64,000 bases of DNA from Paractinoplanes maris (GTDB taxonomy: Bacteria > Actinomycetota > Actinomycetes > Mycobacteriales > Micromonosporaceae). This document shows, piece by piece, positions 9,201-17,284 of the stretch. Each line of letters starts with the position of its first letter. Position 1 is the first letter of the stretch. The position numbers and the translations under genes were made by a program. The stretch spans positions 248,001 to 312,000 of the forward strand of contig NZ_JALPVL010000008.1 in the NCBI RefSeq assembly GCF_023544465.1. The letters run 5' to 3'. Below the pieces are notes generated by a model that did no database searches, had not been told where the DNA came from, and was given only the letters and a program-made list of their open reading frames with translations.

Positions 9201-9952
9201 ATAGTTCAGGTTCACTTGTCCTCCTCGATTTCGAGTCGGGCGATGATGTGGCGGAGACTCCGTTTCCGTTCTCGAACGCGGTTTTCGATGTCAACTGCGA
9301 CGGTCGCCTATTTGTCCTGATCTTCGAGGATGGGGTTTTCGACTACACGAGCCGGCTTATCGACGCTGAAGTGGTCGAATTGGTGCTCGAGTCGCCCCAT
9401 CGGCTGCGTTCTGTCAAGCGTCGCGACATCAAGATGGCGGCCAGTGACCGCGACCTCTTCGCGCTGTACGGCCGCAGCGGCTTCGCCTACTTGCTGGCGG
9501 CCGAGGATGGCGGTACACGAATTGTCTTGATGGATGTCGATACGAATTCGTCAATGACGGTGGATCTGCCGGAGGCGATCGTCGACTATCGAAGTCTTTT
9601 TCTTCGCTATGGGCATGCGATGGCGCGACGATTCGTACTCAACCGCGACGGTAGTGTCGGTGCGTTCGCGGTTGGCGGGGGACTTGTGGTGGTCCGCCTA
9701 GATGATCCGCGGCGGCGGGTGTTGTCGATCTCCGAGGATCAAAATGTGAGTTGCGCCCTCCTGACCGAGCAGGACGTCCTGGTGTTCGCCGACACGTACG
9801 GCGGCTTGAGCGCCTATGACATCGACTCCGGCGAGGAGATTGCCGCCGTCAATCTGAACAACAAGGTTCGCGGCGCGACGTTCCTCGACGTTACCGGTGT
9901 CGAGCCTGCGGTCCGCGCGCATCTGGCTCGCGCTGGCGCGATCGTGGACTGA
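6245..9952 (+). CDS. NACHT-domain STAND NTPase (NLR-like) with pentapeptide repeats and beta-propeller-like C terminus
   Basis: About 1235 residues. A helical N-terminal region (1-140) leads to a coiled-coil stretch (about 140-190). Next is an alpha/beta segment (about 220-310) resembling a degenerate restriction-endonuclease-like fold. The NACHT NTPase follows, with Walker A GEFGMGKS (about 376-383), Walker B LLLIFDGFDEM (about 457-467) and a sensor LLTCRTEHF. Pentapeptide-type repeats (LTGADLTGADL, about 839-875) come next, then about 350 residues of beta-rich sequence compatible with a propeller sensor. Bacterial NACHT proteins of this design are antiphage sensors. GTG 6245 is used, but TTG 6272 has a better ribosome site (GGGAGG at 6259-6264). 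The last kilobase has visibly lower GC, suggesting transfer. Confidence 0.88.
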   Translation: MSRSAGGVALAGAELSTAFKLLGAVAKPAAEKLKRQEGVVAVLHRLGMAPDVPPPDFAGVYTYTVVEYCYGKPEPVLRLFQNEYVRSAFEKSFATGDPAHLDREITEILQWNDETGALGRIDYNLAREVTGFSVVFNRLVDRTRTAAETRVERDVQDVRGGVKDIQESLSSLVRRLDRMNTREEILRQEWRDRTPVSRLADELREWFAAVEYKILQEVRSSATDFVWLVRVPGSRRGFDTVVVLGKSGELSAPDVTEAADLVTTHRAAEGWVIVPQRISKAARAADQEFEQVICYTMDELIDERADFEPYLSWLENEIRSRDIEHRFVPLSCVKEEPDRRTGRIAASSHYSWREGGLDEHVRSWVDDNAKEHLSILGEFGMGKSWFSLHFAWTMAQEWRAAKAAGRKRPRLPLVVPLRDYAKAVSIESLFSEFFFRKHSILPDGYRVFETLNRMGRLLLIFDGFDEMAARVDRQSRINNFWELARAVVPGSKVLLTCRTEHFPEAQEGRDVLSAQLIASTSALTGEPPQFEVVELQPFDDEQIARMLERITTDRTRETILQHQDLVDLMRRPVMGEFVLSALPAIERGAKVDLARVYLYAVQHKINADIKAERTFTSLADKVYFLCELSWFMLTESMLRINYRAIPDHIRACFGRAVREQRDLDHWHYDMLGQTMLVRDEAGDYTPAHKSLLEFFAAYKIAAELGIMNADFMALIGATSAESAPSFCWSELPGVPSGGRATAIGWKAEDHERQAKTLGAIPLESAVFDLLRPMLIEDVVESLVELVQATSVIGPSASGYTGAHIVELLMRLDATALRGRQLDGVILRESYFDRIDTVLDLTGCSLRSADLSETDMEDVDLTGADLTGADLTNARYVGFDRNAIHLVRTKGDLPILCVSRNGRVYRWDLSGDPSPVFTAPAEAESACTFSDGTTVTFWRDRSETGAMTGDMHRSSAEKDAGTVVRGSLIDVWEVDGKRYLLERRGVDSSGSLVLLDFESGDDVAETPFPFSNAVFDVNCDGRLFVLIFEDGVFDYTSRLIDAEVVELVLESPHRLRSVKRRDIKMAASDRDLFALYGRSGFAYLLAAEDGGTRIVLMDVDTNSSMTVDLPEAIVDYRSLFLRYGHAMARRFVLNRDGSVGAFAVGGGLVVVRLDDPRRRVLSISEDQNVSCALLTEQDVLVFADTYGGLSAYDIDSGEEIAAVNLNNKVRGATFLDVTGVEPAVRAHLARAGAIVD

Positions 9953-9976
9953 AAGACGCAGAACGAGGTCGAGCCG

Positions 9977-10843
9977 TCAGGACACGGCCGGGTCGATGGT
10001 CAGGGTGCCGGCGGTGGCGTCGAGGGTGGCCGGGGTGCCCAGCGGGATGGCGGCCTGACCGATCGGGAGGCCGGCCAGGATCGGCACGCCGAGGGGGGTC
10101 AGGTGGTCCCGCAGGACGTCGAGGACGGGGCCGGGACCGCACTCCACGTAGCGGCCCACCGCCACCGCCCGGACGCCCTTGAGGCGACCGGTCCGGGTCA
10201 GCATGGTCAGCTGGCGGTCGATCTGGGCCGCGGTCAGGCGCTCGGCCTCCAGCAGGAGGATGGCGTTGTAGAGGCTGGGCAGGATCCAGCCGGCGGCGGT
10301 GGCCAGTTGTTCCTGGTCGCCGCCGAGCAGCACCCCCGACGCCCGGCCGGTGGTGGTCAGTTCGGCCGTGTGGGAGTCGGGCTCGCCGCGTACCACGATC
10401 GGGTCGGCGCCGAAGGCCGCGGCCAGCAGCGACCGGTCGGCCACGCCGTAGATCCCGGCCAGGCCGGCCCGCTCCCAGAACGCCAGATGCAGGATCGTGC
10501 AGTCGCGGAAGCCGACCAGCAGCGTCGGCAGGTGGGCGGCCGTGGTGAAGTCGAGCCGGTCGGCGATCCGGTGGGCCCGGTCGCCGCCGCCCACCGCGAT
10601 CACCGCCTTGATCGACAGGTCGCGCAGGGCCTCGTCGATGTCGCCGACCCGGCCGGCGTCGTCGTCCGCGTCCAGCGTGTGGGCGCCCACCGAGACCTTC
10701 AGGCCTAGGCCCTCGAGCCGGTGGACCGTGCGCTCGACGTCGGCCCGTTGCGGCGGGCCGGCCGGCGACACCAGTCGCACCTGATCGCCGGCCCGCAGCC
10801 GGGGCGGCCGGACGACATCGACGTACTCGTATGCGCTCTGCAC
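9977..10843 (-). CDS. S66-family (LD-carboxypeptidase/MccF-like) protein lacking catalytic Ser and His
   Basis: A 288-residue protein with the full S66 layout. It has an N-terminal VRLVSPAGPP strand and an AVIAVGGGDRAHR nucleophile-domain strand. The nucleophile elbow is VGFRDCTILH, and ILLLEAERLTAAQIDR carries the acid (E199). The C-terminal strand is LPIGQAAIPLG. Active members have GYSD or GFSD at the elbow and GH at the C-terminal strand. Here the nucleophile position is Arg113 and the histidine position is Gln263, so classical peptidase activity looks lost. GTG 10843 is chosen. It may be a binding protein or pseudoenzyme; fold confidence is high, function unknown. Confidence 0.85.
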   Translation of the reverse strand: MQSAYEYVDVVRPPRLRAGDQVRLVSPAGPPQRADVERTVHRLEGLGLKVSVGAHTLDADDDAGRVGDIDEALRDLSIKAVIAVGGGDRAHRIADRLDFTTAAHLPTLLVGFRDCTILHLAFWERAGLAGIYGVADRSLLAAAFGADPIVVRGEPDSHTAELTTTGRASGVLLGGDQEQLATAAGWILPSLYNAILLLEAERLTAAQIDRQLTMLTRTGRLKGVRAVAVGRYVECGPGPVLDVLRDHLTPLGVPILAGLPIGQAAIPLGTPATLDATAGTLTIDPAVS

Positions 10844-10930
10844 GTCCGCATTATCGCGTCGCGACCCGCCACTCCGCCCCCGGGCGAACGTCCGACCCCG
10901 ATCCGGGCCCGGCCAGTAGGGTGCGTCGGC

Positions 10931-11671
10931 ATGAAGGTGCATGAAGAGGACGTACGGATTCCCGGGGCCGGCCATGAGATCCGGGCCAAGGTGCTGATCC
11001 CGGACGGTGGCGGCAACCGGCCCGCGGTGCTGCTCTATTCCGACATCTTCCAGCTGACCGAGTCGACGCTGCGCACCTGCCGCCGGCTGGCCGCGGCCGG
11101 TCTGGTCGTGTGCGTGCCCGAGATCTATCCGCGGGGCGAGCTGGCCGGGGTGGCGCTGGAGTTCGACGACGCGGGCAAGCAGGCCGGGCTGGCCGGTGCG
11201 GCCTCGATGACGACGGCCGAGTTCGACGAGGACCGGGCGTCCGCGCTCGATTACCTGGCCGGTCGCGACGACGTCACGACCCTGCACGCGGCGGGGTTCT
11301 GCCTCGGCGGGCACCTGGCGTTCCGGGCCGCCTTCGACGAGCGGGTCGCCTCGACCGTCTGCTTCTATCCGACCGGCCTGCACAACGGCTCGCTCGGCGC
11401 CGACACCGCCGACTCGCTGAGCCGGGCCGCCGACGTCGGGGGTGACCTGATGATCATCTTTGGCTCGCGGGACCCGCACGTGCCCGCCGGCGCCCGCGTC
11501 CAGATCCTGTCCGCGCTCTACGAGGCGGGCAAGGAGGATCTCGAACTGCATGTGTACGCCGGCGGGGAGCACGCGTTCATGCGGGACGTCGGCCCGCGTT
11601 ACGATCCGGCGCTCACCGACCTCGGGCTCGCAGAGGCGATTTCTTTCTTCGGCGGGCGCTCGCTTCGGTAG
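10931..11671 (+). CDS. dienelactone hydrolase family protein
   Basis: A 246-residue alpha/beta-hydrolase of the dienelactone hydrolase family. The Cys-Asp-His triad is visible: C124 in GFCLGG, D181 in FGSRDPHVP and H214 in GGEHAF. Length is normal. Family members hydrolyse lactones and esters in aromatic-compound degradation, but no such pathway lies nearby, so the substrate is open. It is divergent from the S66-like gene, with 87 bases between the starts. Its 3' end overlaps the convergent prfH gene by about 59 bases. Confidence 0.9.
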   Translation: MKVHEEDVRIPGAGHEIRAKVLIPDGGGNRPAVLLYSDIFQLTESTLRTCRRLAAAGLVVCVPEIYPRGELAGVALEFDDAGKQAGLAGAASMTTAEFDEDRASALDYLAGRDDVTTLHAAGFCLGGHLAFRAAFDERVASTVCFYPTGLHNGSLGADTADSLSRAADVGGDLMIIFGSRDPHVPAGARVQILSALYEAGKEDLELHVYAGGEHAFMRDVGPRYDPALTDLGLAEAISFFGGRSLR

Positions 11672-12257
11672 CCGGCCGCTCGACCCGGGCCGGATTCCCG
11701 CGTACGAGCCGGTCGTGCACCCGCCACCGGTCGGTGACCGCGGCCCGCTCGGCGGCGGTGTCGCCCGCCTCCAGGCGCTCGCGCAGCCGGCGCAGGGCGA
11801 TCCGCCGGTTGAGCCCGAACTCCCGCTCGGTGTCGACCACGACGACGAGCCCCGACGGCCGGTGGGTGGCCCGAGCCGCCGTACTGGCCTTGTCCCGGTG
11901 CTGCCCGCCGTGCCCGCCGGTGCGGATCGCGACCACGTCGACGTCCCCCGCCGAGAAGACGGTGCGCGGCACCTCGAGGCTGATCGGCTGCCCGACGACG
12001 TACCAGTTCTTGCGGCCGATGCCCGTACGGAAAGGACTGGAGGCCTGCCAGCACAGGGTGCCCGTCCAGGACCGGGCGAAATCGCCGGCGCCGGAGCCCT
12101 CGATCGCGACCAGGGCCGACCGGGTCGTGCCCTCGGCGACGCTGGTGCGCAGCCCGTGAGCCGCGGCCTCGGCCTCGAGCCGGCGCAGCAGCTCGACGAG
12201 CGCCCACTCGCACTCCTGTGGCCCGCGCCCGGCCGAGAGCATCAGATGCACCGTCAT
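11613..12257 (-). CDS. prfH: peptide chain release factor homologue PrfH
   Basis: A 214-residue class-I release-factor-like protein without the codon-recognition domain. The peptidyl-tRNA hydrolysis motif is present as GGHGGQH (GGQ at 117-119), followed by the domain-3 helix region KASTAARATH and a basic C-terminal tail. Its start overlaps the stop of the rtcB gene (ATGA). In E. coli the equivalent RtcB2-PrfH pair rescues and repairs ribosomes whose 16S rRNA is cut in the decoding centre: PrfH releases the nascent chain and RtcB religates the rRNA. The same role is inferred here from domain content and coupling. Confidence 0.9.
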   Translation of the reverse strand: MTVHLMLSAGRGPQECEWALVELLRRLEAEAAAHGLRTSVAEGTTRSALVAIEGSGAGDFARSWTGTLCWQASSPFRTGIGRKNWYVVGQPISLEVPRTVFSAGDVDVVAIRTGGHGGQHRDKASTAARATHRPSGLVVVVDTEREFGLNRRIALRRLRERLEAGDTAAERAAVTDRWRVHDRLVRGNPARVERPATEASARRRKKSPLRARGR

Positions 12258-13315
12258 CGGTGGCTCCTCGTCTTGTACGTGACCAGCGGAATCGTGACGG
12301 CGACGGGCGTGGCCAGCTCGTGCGCCACCAGGTCACCGATCACCTGCTCGATCCGTTTGTAGGCGGTCGGCGCCTCCTCGAACAGCAACTGCCGGTCACC
12401 GCAGACGACCAGCGACCCCACCGGCGTACGCCGGAGCCCGGCCACCGTGTGCTTGACCTTGCCGCGGCGCAACGCGTCCGAGCGCGACATCTTGCGCCCG
12501 GCCCCGTGCGCCACCGAGAAGTTCGCCTCGGCCCCGGCGTGCCCGGCGACCAGGTAGGACGGCGTGCCGCGGGTGCCCGCGACCAGCACGTCGCGCCCGT
12601 CGCCGCGGGCCGCGCCCTTGCGGTGCAGGAAGAGGCCGTCGCGGACCTCGGCCAGGTTGTGGCACTCGTCGGCGATCGGCTCGGTGGCCTCGGCTCCGAG
12701 CGCGTGCGCGACCCGGGCGGCCATCAGCCGCCGGTTGAGCGACCCCCACCGTACGGCGTCGTCGTGGGCCCTCAGGTAAGCACCGGGATCGGCGGCCGGC
12801 CCCGCGCCGTGCACCTCGGTGTGCGCCCGCAGGATGCTCTCGCCGAGCCCCCGCGATCCGCTGTGGACGATCAGGACGAGGTCGCCCTTGGCGACCCGGC
12901 CCGCCTGGAGAACGCTGTCGACCCGGGCCAGCTCGACGAAGTGGTTGCCCCGCCCCACGGTGGCGAGGCTGTCGGTGTGCCCGGCCGGGATGTCGTCCGG
13001 CCACAGGTCGTCGTCCGGCGTGAGCGGCCGGTCGAGGTCGGGGAGGCGGGCGGCGATCCGCTCGGCGTCCGGCCGCTTGAGCCGGATCGGGAAGACCGCG
13101 ATGCCGCACCCGATGTCCGAGCCGACGAGGAACGGATAGAGCACCGAGGACAACATGGCGGCGCCGATGGGCGCCCCCTTGCCCGGGTGCAGATCAGGCA
13201 TGCCGGCGACATGGATCATCCCGTCGAGCGCGGCGACCTGGTCGCACTGGGCGAGGGCGTTCGATTCGATCCAGCTGCCGGGAGACGCGAAGACACGGAC
13301 AGACGGCTGAGACAA
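12254..13315 (-). CDS. RNA ligase RtcB family protein (RtcB2 type, paired with PrfH)
   Basis: A 353-residue 3'-phosphate/5'-hydroxyl RNA ligase. Metal and GTP-site residues are all present: PDLHPGKG, D67 and C70 in GSDIGCG, H125 in GRGNHF, H151 in HSGSRGLG, H219 in ADECHN, and the guanylylated histidine H270 in HGAGRKMSR. It is shorter than housekeeping RtcB, as expected for the PrfH-linked subtype. It is translationally coupled to prfH downstream. No RtcR regulator or archease gene is visible in the window. Confidence 0.93.
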   Translation of the reverse strand: MSQPSVRVFASPGSWIESNALAQCDQVAALDGMIHVAGMPDLHPGKGAPIGAAMLSSVLYPFLVGSDIGCGIAVFPIRLKRPDAERIAARLPDLDRPLTPDDDLWPDDIPAGHTDSLATVGRGNHFVELARVDSVLQAGRVAKGDLVLIVHSGSRGLGESILRAHTEVHGAGPAADPGAYLRAHDDAVRWGSLNRRLMAARVAHALGAEATEPIADECHNLAEVRDGLFLHRKGAARGDGRDVLVAGTRGTPSYLVAGHAGAEANFSVAHGAGRKMSRSDALRRGKVKHTVAGLRRTPVGSLVVCGDRQLLFEEAPTAYKRIEQVIGDLVAHELATPVAVTIPLVTYKTRSHR

Positions 13316-13522
13316 GGAGACTCCGAAAAGGGAATGACGAACGGACGGCGGCGCGGCACGGCGCGCGGCCGGAGGAAGGGCTGAGGGCAGTCCGTCAGTA
13401 CGTCATGCCCCGACTCTGCCAGCGGCGGGGCCACGCGGACAACCGATTTCCCAGGCGATTGACAGGCGACTATGTAAGGGGTGAGGTGGGGAGCGACAGC
13501 CTTCAATGAAGCAGGGGGTTCG

Positions 13523-15589
13523 ATGTCGCTTCGTCCTCGATGGGTGGCCGCGCTGGCCGCTCTCGTTCTCATCACGGCGCCGGTGTCGGTGCCGGCCCAG
13601 GCGGCGCCGGCTGCGGCGCCGTCGGTCACTCTCGGCGCCGGGGAGTCGGCGCTCATCCGTTTCCGTCTTCCCGGCGAGGACATGCTGCGCCGGCTGGTCG
13701 CCGGAGGAGCCGACCTCGCGGCCCGGCCGCGGACCCAGGACGGCGCGGTGCTGGTCGACATGGTGGTCGACGACCAGCAGCTCGCCACGCTGACCGGGCA
13801 GGGCGCCGTCCCGGTGCAGGTCATCCAGCGCGAGTCCGACCGGGCCCGCGTCTCCGCCCGGTCCGGACTGGCCGTTCAGGCCGACACGTTGCACTTCCTG
13901 CAGGCCTACTGGTGGACCACCGGCGGCCGGACCTTCCTGCAGACCCAGGTGGCCACGACGGCCAGTGACGACCCCGACCTGGAGATCACGGTCACCTGGC
14001 GGACCGCGGACGGGGCGACCGGATCGTTCCCGCTGGTGCGGTTCGAGGACGCGGGCGAATACCAGTACCACTACACGTTGCCCCGCCCGCTGCCCGCCAA
14101 GCCGGTGCAGGTGACGGCCACGTCGAGCCTCGGTGGCACCGCCCGCGCGGTGACCCCGGCGGCCTGGCCCGGCGCGACCCCGCCGGCCGCGCCCAGTGGA
14201 TATCAGAAGGACTTCGTCGACGCGTACATGACGCCGGTCGACGTCCGGGCGCGGATCAAGCGGCTGGGACGGCAGTACCCGGCGCTGGTGGATGTCATCA
14301 ACCTGCCCCGAAAGACCCAGGGCTACCGGCGTACGGCCGTGGCCTACCTGGGCGACCCGGCCGCGGTGGCCGTGGTGGTCGAGTCGGTCAAGTTCGGCGA
14401 TCAGAACATGAACGGCGTCCAGGTGCGGACCGTGGACCCGGGGGTGGCCAACCGCCCGCTGGCTGCCACCTATCGGGACCGCGTTCTCACCGTACGGCTG
14501 GCGACCGACGCCGGCGGCAAGGTGATCAGCACGACCGACGACGTGGCCGCCTTCATCACGGCCCGCTACCCGCAGCAGTTCCGCGCCTTCGTCGAGGACG
14601 GCTCGGCCGGGGTGCCCATGCCGGTGACCGGGCCGGCGCGGCTCGACGACGGGCTCGAGGGCGCCGAGGTGCCCAAGGGGCCGTGGACCGTGCAGGCGCT
14701 GCGCATCGGCAAGGTGCGGGACGGGTCCAAGCCGGGTGTGCTCGCGTATTCGCAGGAGCACGCGCGCGAATGGGCGACCCCGCTGGTCACGCTGGAGTTC
14801 GCGGAGCGGCTGCTGGCCAACTACGCCACCGATCCGGCCACCCGCGAGCTGGTCGACTCGGTGGACGTCTTCGTCATCCCGACGGTCAACCCGGACGGCG
14901 CCAACTACTCCTTCAACGACTTCAACTTCCAGCGCAAGAATCTGGTCAACCACTGCACCGGGGCGGCCCGCGATCCGCGTAACCGCGACTCGTGGGGGGT
15001 CGACGTCAACCGCAACTACACCGTCGGGTCCTACTTCGACGGTTACGTCGGTGGCAGCGGCAACTGCCTGTCCGGCACCTACGCCGGCACCGCCGAGCTC
15101 TCCGAGAACGAGAGCGGCAACGTGATCGCGCTGGCCCAGGCCCACCCGAACATCGGGCTCGCCATGAACGTGCACAGCTACGGCGGGTACTTCATGTGGC
15201 CGCCCGGTGCGTACAAGGCCGACGGCCGGGTCACCCTGCCGCGGCCGTCGATCGACGAGTCGAAGTTCTTCCTGGACAGTGCGCGCCGGATCGTCGGGGC
15301 GATCGCGTCCGAGCGGGGCACGGTGACCTGGCCGTCGTACACCGGGCCGGTGGCCGACGTGCTCTATTCGGCGGCCGGCAACTCGGCCGACCAGCTCTAC
15401 TACGAGCTGGGCATCGACGCGTGGGACTTCGAGGTCGGCAACGACCGGTGGAACGAGGCGACCCAGCAGTGGGAGGGCGTCGGGTTCCAGCCGCCGTTCG
15501 ACGAGGCCCACGCCGAATCGCAGGAGTACGCGGGCGGGCTCGTCGAGCTGGTCCGGGTGGCGCGCGACAAGGAGGCGGGCGAACAGTGA
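13523..15589 (+). CDS. secreted M14 zinc carboxypeptidase
   Basis: A 688-residue precursor with an N-terminal signal peptide (basic RPR, hydrophobic core, likely cleavage after AQA near residue 27). An N-terminal beta-rich region of about 230 residues precedes the M14 domain. Zinc ligands are H413 and E416 in SQEHAREW and H551 in NVHSYGG. The substrate-site motif VDVNRNY and a C-terminal catalytic glutamate within YYELGIDAWDFEVGN are also seen. The ATG at 13523 is chosen for its AGGGGG ribosome site and because it opens the signal peptide. It releases C-terminal amino acids from extracellular peptides. Confidence 0.92.
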   Translation: MSLRPRWVAALAALVLITAPVSVPAQAAPAAAPSVTLGAGESALIRFRLPGEDMLRRLVAGGADLAARPRTQDGAVLVDMVVDDQQLATLTGQGAVPVQVIQRESDRARVSARSGLAVQADTLHFLQAYWWTTGGRTFLQTQVATTASDDPDLEITVTWRTADGATGSFPLVRFEDAGEYQYHYTLPRPLPAKPVQVTATSSLGGTARAVTPAAWPGATPPAAPSGYQKDFVDAYMTPVDVRARIKRLGRQYPALVDVINLPRKTQGYRRTAVAYLGDPAAVAVVVESVKFGDQNMNGVQVRTVDPGVANRPLAATYRDRVLTVRLATDAGGKVISTTDDVAAFITARYPQQFRAFVEDGSAGVPMPVTGPARLDDGLEGAEVPKGPWTVQALRIGKVRDGSKPGVLAYSQEHAREWATPLVTLEFAERLLANYATDPATRELVDSVDVFVIPTVNPDGANYSFNDFNFQRKNLVNHCTGAARDPRNRDSWGVDVNRNYTVGSYFDGYVGGSGNCLSGTYAGTAELSENESGNVIALAQAHPNIGLAMNVHSYGGYFMWPPGAYKADGRVTLPRPSIDESKFFLDSARRIVGAIASERGTVTWPSYTGPVADVLYSAAGNSADQLYYELGIDAWDFEVGNDRWNEATQQWEGVGFQPPFDEAHAESQEYAGGLVELVRVARDKEAGEQ

Positions 15590-15606
15590 GCGACTACGCT
15601 TGATCC

Positions 15607-16179
15607 GTGATCGGGACCACAGCCGGGTTGCTGCTCGCCGCGGGCGCGGGGAGCCGGTACGGCATGCCCAAGGCGCTGATCCCCTACCCGTCGCGACTGC
15701 TCGTCGAGCGGGGGGTCGACACCCTGGGTGAGGCTGGTCTGTCACCGATCGTCGTGGTGCTGGGGGCGGAGGCCGAGCGGGTGCTGGCCGCCGCCCCCGG
15801 TCTGCCCGCGACGGTGATCAACGACGAGTGGCAGTCGGGCCTGGGGTCGTCGCTCCGGGCCGGTCTGCGCGCCCTGGCCGGGACGCCGGCCGAGGCGGCC
15901 GTGGTGCTGCTGGTCGACATGCCCGGGGTCACCGCCGAGGCCGTACGCCGGGTGACCGCCCACGCGACGGCCGGGGCGCTGGTGATGGGCGGCTACGGCG
16001 AGCGCCGCGGCCATCCGGTGGTCCTGGGCCGGTCGCACTGGCCGGGCGTGATCGCGGGTGCGACCGGCGATTCCGGGGCACGGTCCTATCTCCGGACCCG
16101 TTCCGTCCACGTGGTGCCCGTCGGTGACGTGGCCGACGACCTCGACCTCGACGTCCCGGAGCTGAATCCCCATGCGTGA
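15607..16179 (+). CDS. MobA-like NTP transferase, probably molybdenum cofactor cytidylyltransferase
   Basis: A 190-residue nucleotidyltransferase with the N-terminal signature LLAAGAGSRYGMPKALI and the metal-binding VDMPG motif. MocA-type enzymes cytidylate molybdopterin to form the cofactor of xanthine-dehydrogenase-family enzymes. That role is favoured by the next gene, an XdhC-like chaperone, which it overlaps by eight bases. The GTG start lies 17 bases after the carboxypeptidase stop. No molybdoenzyme structural gene is in the window. Confidence 0.85.
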   Translation: MIGTTAGLLLAAGAGSRYGMPKALIPYPSRLLVERGVDTLGEAGLSPIVVVLGAEAERVLAAAPGLPATVINDEWQSGLGSSLRAGLRALAGTPAEAAVVLLVDMPGVTAEAVRRVTAHATAGALVMGGYGERRGHPVVLGRSHWPGVIAGATGDSGARSYLRTRSVHVVPVGDVADDLDLDVPELNPHA

Positions 16180-17269
16180 TGTGCTCGAGAGCCTGCTGGC
16201 GTGGTGGGAGGCCGGCGAACCGGTCGGGCTGGCCACGGTCACGGCGACCTGGTCGAGCGCGCCCCGCCAGCCGGGCGCGGCCATGGTGGTCGGCCCGGGC
16301 GGTGAGGTGGCCGGCAGCGTCTCCGGTGGGTGTGTCGAGGGAGCCGTCTACGAGTTGTGCCGCGAGGTGGTCGAGACCGGCACGGCCCGGACGGCCCGGT
16401 TCGGGGTGAGCGACGACGACGCGTTCGAGGTCGGGCTGACCTGTGGCGGCACGATCGAGCTGCTGATCGAGCGGGTCGACCGGGAGTCGTTCCCGCAGCT
16501 GCCCGAGCTGGCCCGGGCGATCGCCGCCGGCCGGCCGGTCGCGTTGCTGACCCGGGTCGGCGACGCCCGGCATCTGGTGATCACCCCCGACGGCCGGGAC
16601 GGCACGCTCGGCGGCGACCGGGTCGACGACGCGGCCACCGACGACGGGCGCGGCCTGCTCGCCGCGGGCCGCACCGGCGTGCTGCACTACGGCCCGTCCG
16701 GCGAGCGCCGCGGCGAGGGTCTCGCGGTGCTGGTGGCGTCGTTCGCGCCGCCGGCCCGGATGCTGGTCTTCGGCGCCACCGACCACGCCGCGGCCACGGC
16801 CCGGATCGGGTCGTTCCTCGGCTATCACGTGACCGTCTGCGATGCCCGCCCGGTCTTCGCCACCGCGCGCCGCTTCCCGTCGGCCGACGAGGTCGTGGTC
16901 GACTGGCCGCACCGCTATCTGACCGCCGAGTTCGAAGCCGGCCGGATCGACGAGCGCACCGTCCTGTGTGTACTCACTCACGACCCGAAGTTCGACGTCC
17001 CGGTGCTCGAGGCGGCCCTGCGCCTGCCGGTGGCCTACATCGGCGCGATGGGCTCCCGCCGCACCCACGACGACCGCAACAAGCGCCTGCAGGAGGCCGG
17101 GGTGACCGACGCCGAGCTCGGCCGGCTGGCCTCCCCGGTCGGCCTCGACCTGGGCGCCCGCACCCCCGAGGAGACCGCGGTCAGCATCGCCGCCGAGATC
17201 GTCGCCCTGCGCTGGGGCGGCACGGGCGCCCGCCTGACCGCCACCGCGGGCCGCATCCACCCGGCGTGA
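16172..17269 (+). CDS. XdhC family molybdenum cofactor insertion/maturation protein
   Basis: A 365-residue protein. The XdhC/CoxI domain is at the N terminus (AVYELCREV region, GSVSGGCVEG motif). The C-terminal Rossmann XdhC_C domain has MLVFGATDHAAA and the conserved YIGAMGSRRTH. Such proteins bind Moco, promote its sulfuration and deliver it to xanthine dehydrogenase or related hydroxylases. It overlaps the MocA-like gene, so cofactor nucleotide attachment and delivery are co-expressed. The enzyme they serve must be encoded elsewhere. Confidence 0.9.
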   Translation: MRDVLESLLAWWEAGEPVGLATVTATWSSAPRQPGAAMVVGPGGEVAGSVSGGCVEGAVYELCREVVETGTARTARFGVSDDDAFEVGLTCGGTIELLIERVDRESFPQLPELARAIAAGRPVALLTRVGDARHLVITPDGRDGTLGGDRVDDAATDDGRGLLAAGRTGVLHYGPSGERRGEGLAVLVASFAPPARMLVFGATDHAAATARIGSFLGYHVTVCDARPVFATARRFPSADEVVVDWPHRYLTAEFEAGRIDERTVLCVLTHDPKFDVPVLEAALRLPVAYIGAMGSRRTHDDRNKRLQEAGVTDAELGRLASPVGLDLGARTPEETAVSIAAEIVALRWGGTGARLTATAGRIHPA

Positions 17270-17284
17270 CCGGCCGTCGGGCCC

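Noticed and set aside
13459..13464. TTGACA as the -35 box of the M14 carboxypeptidase promoter
   Set aside because: No -10 hexamer lies at 16-19 bases downstream, and the nearby TATGTA is only six bases away.
13403..15745. A 780-codon open frame on the minus strand opposite the M14 carboxypeptidase gene
   Set aside because: It is an antisense shadow produced by GC-rich third positions. It shows no domain motifs, and the plus strand has a signal peptide and complete catalytic motifs.
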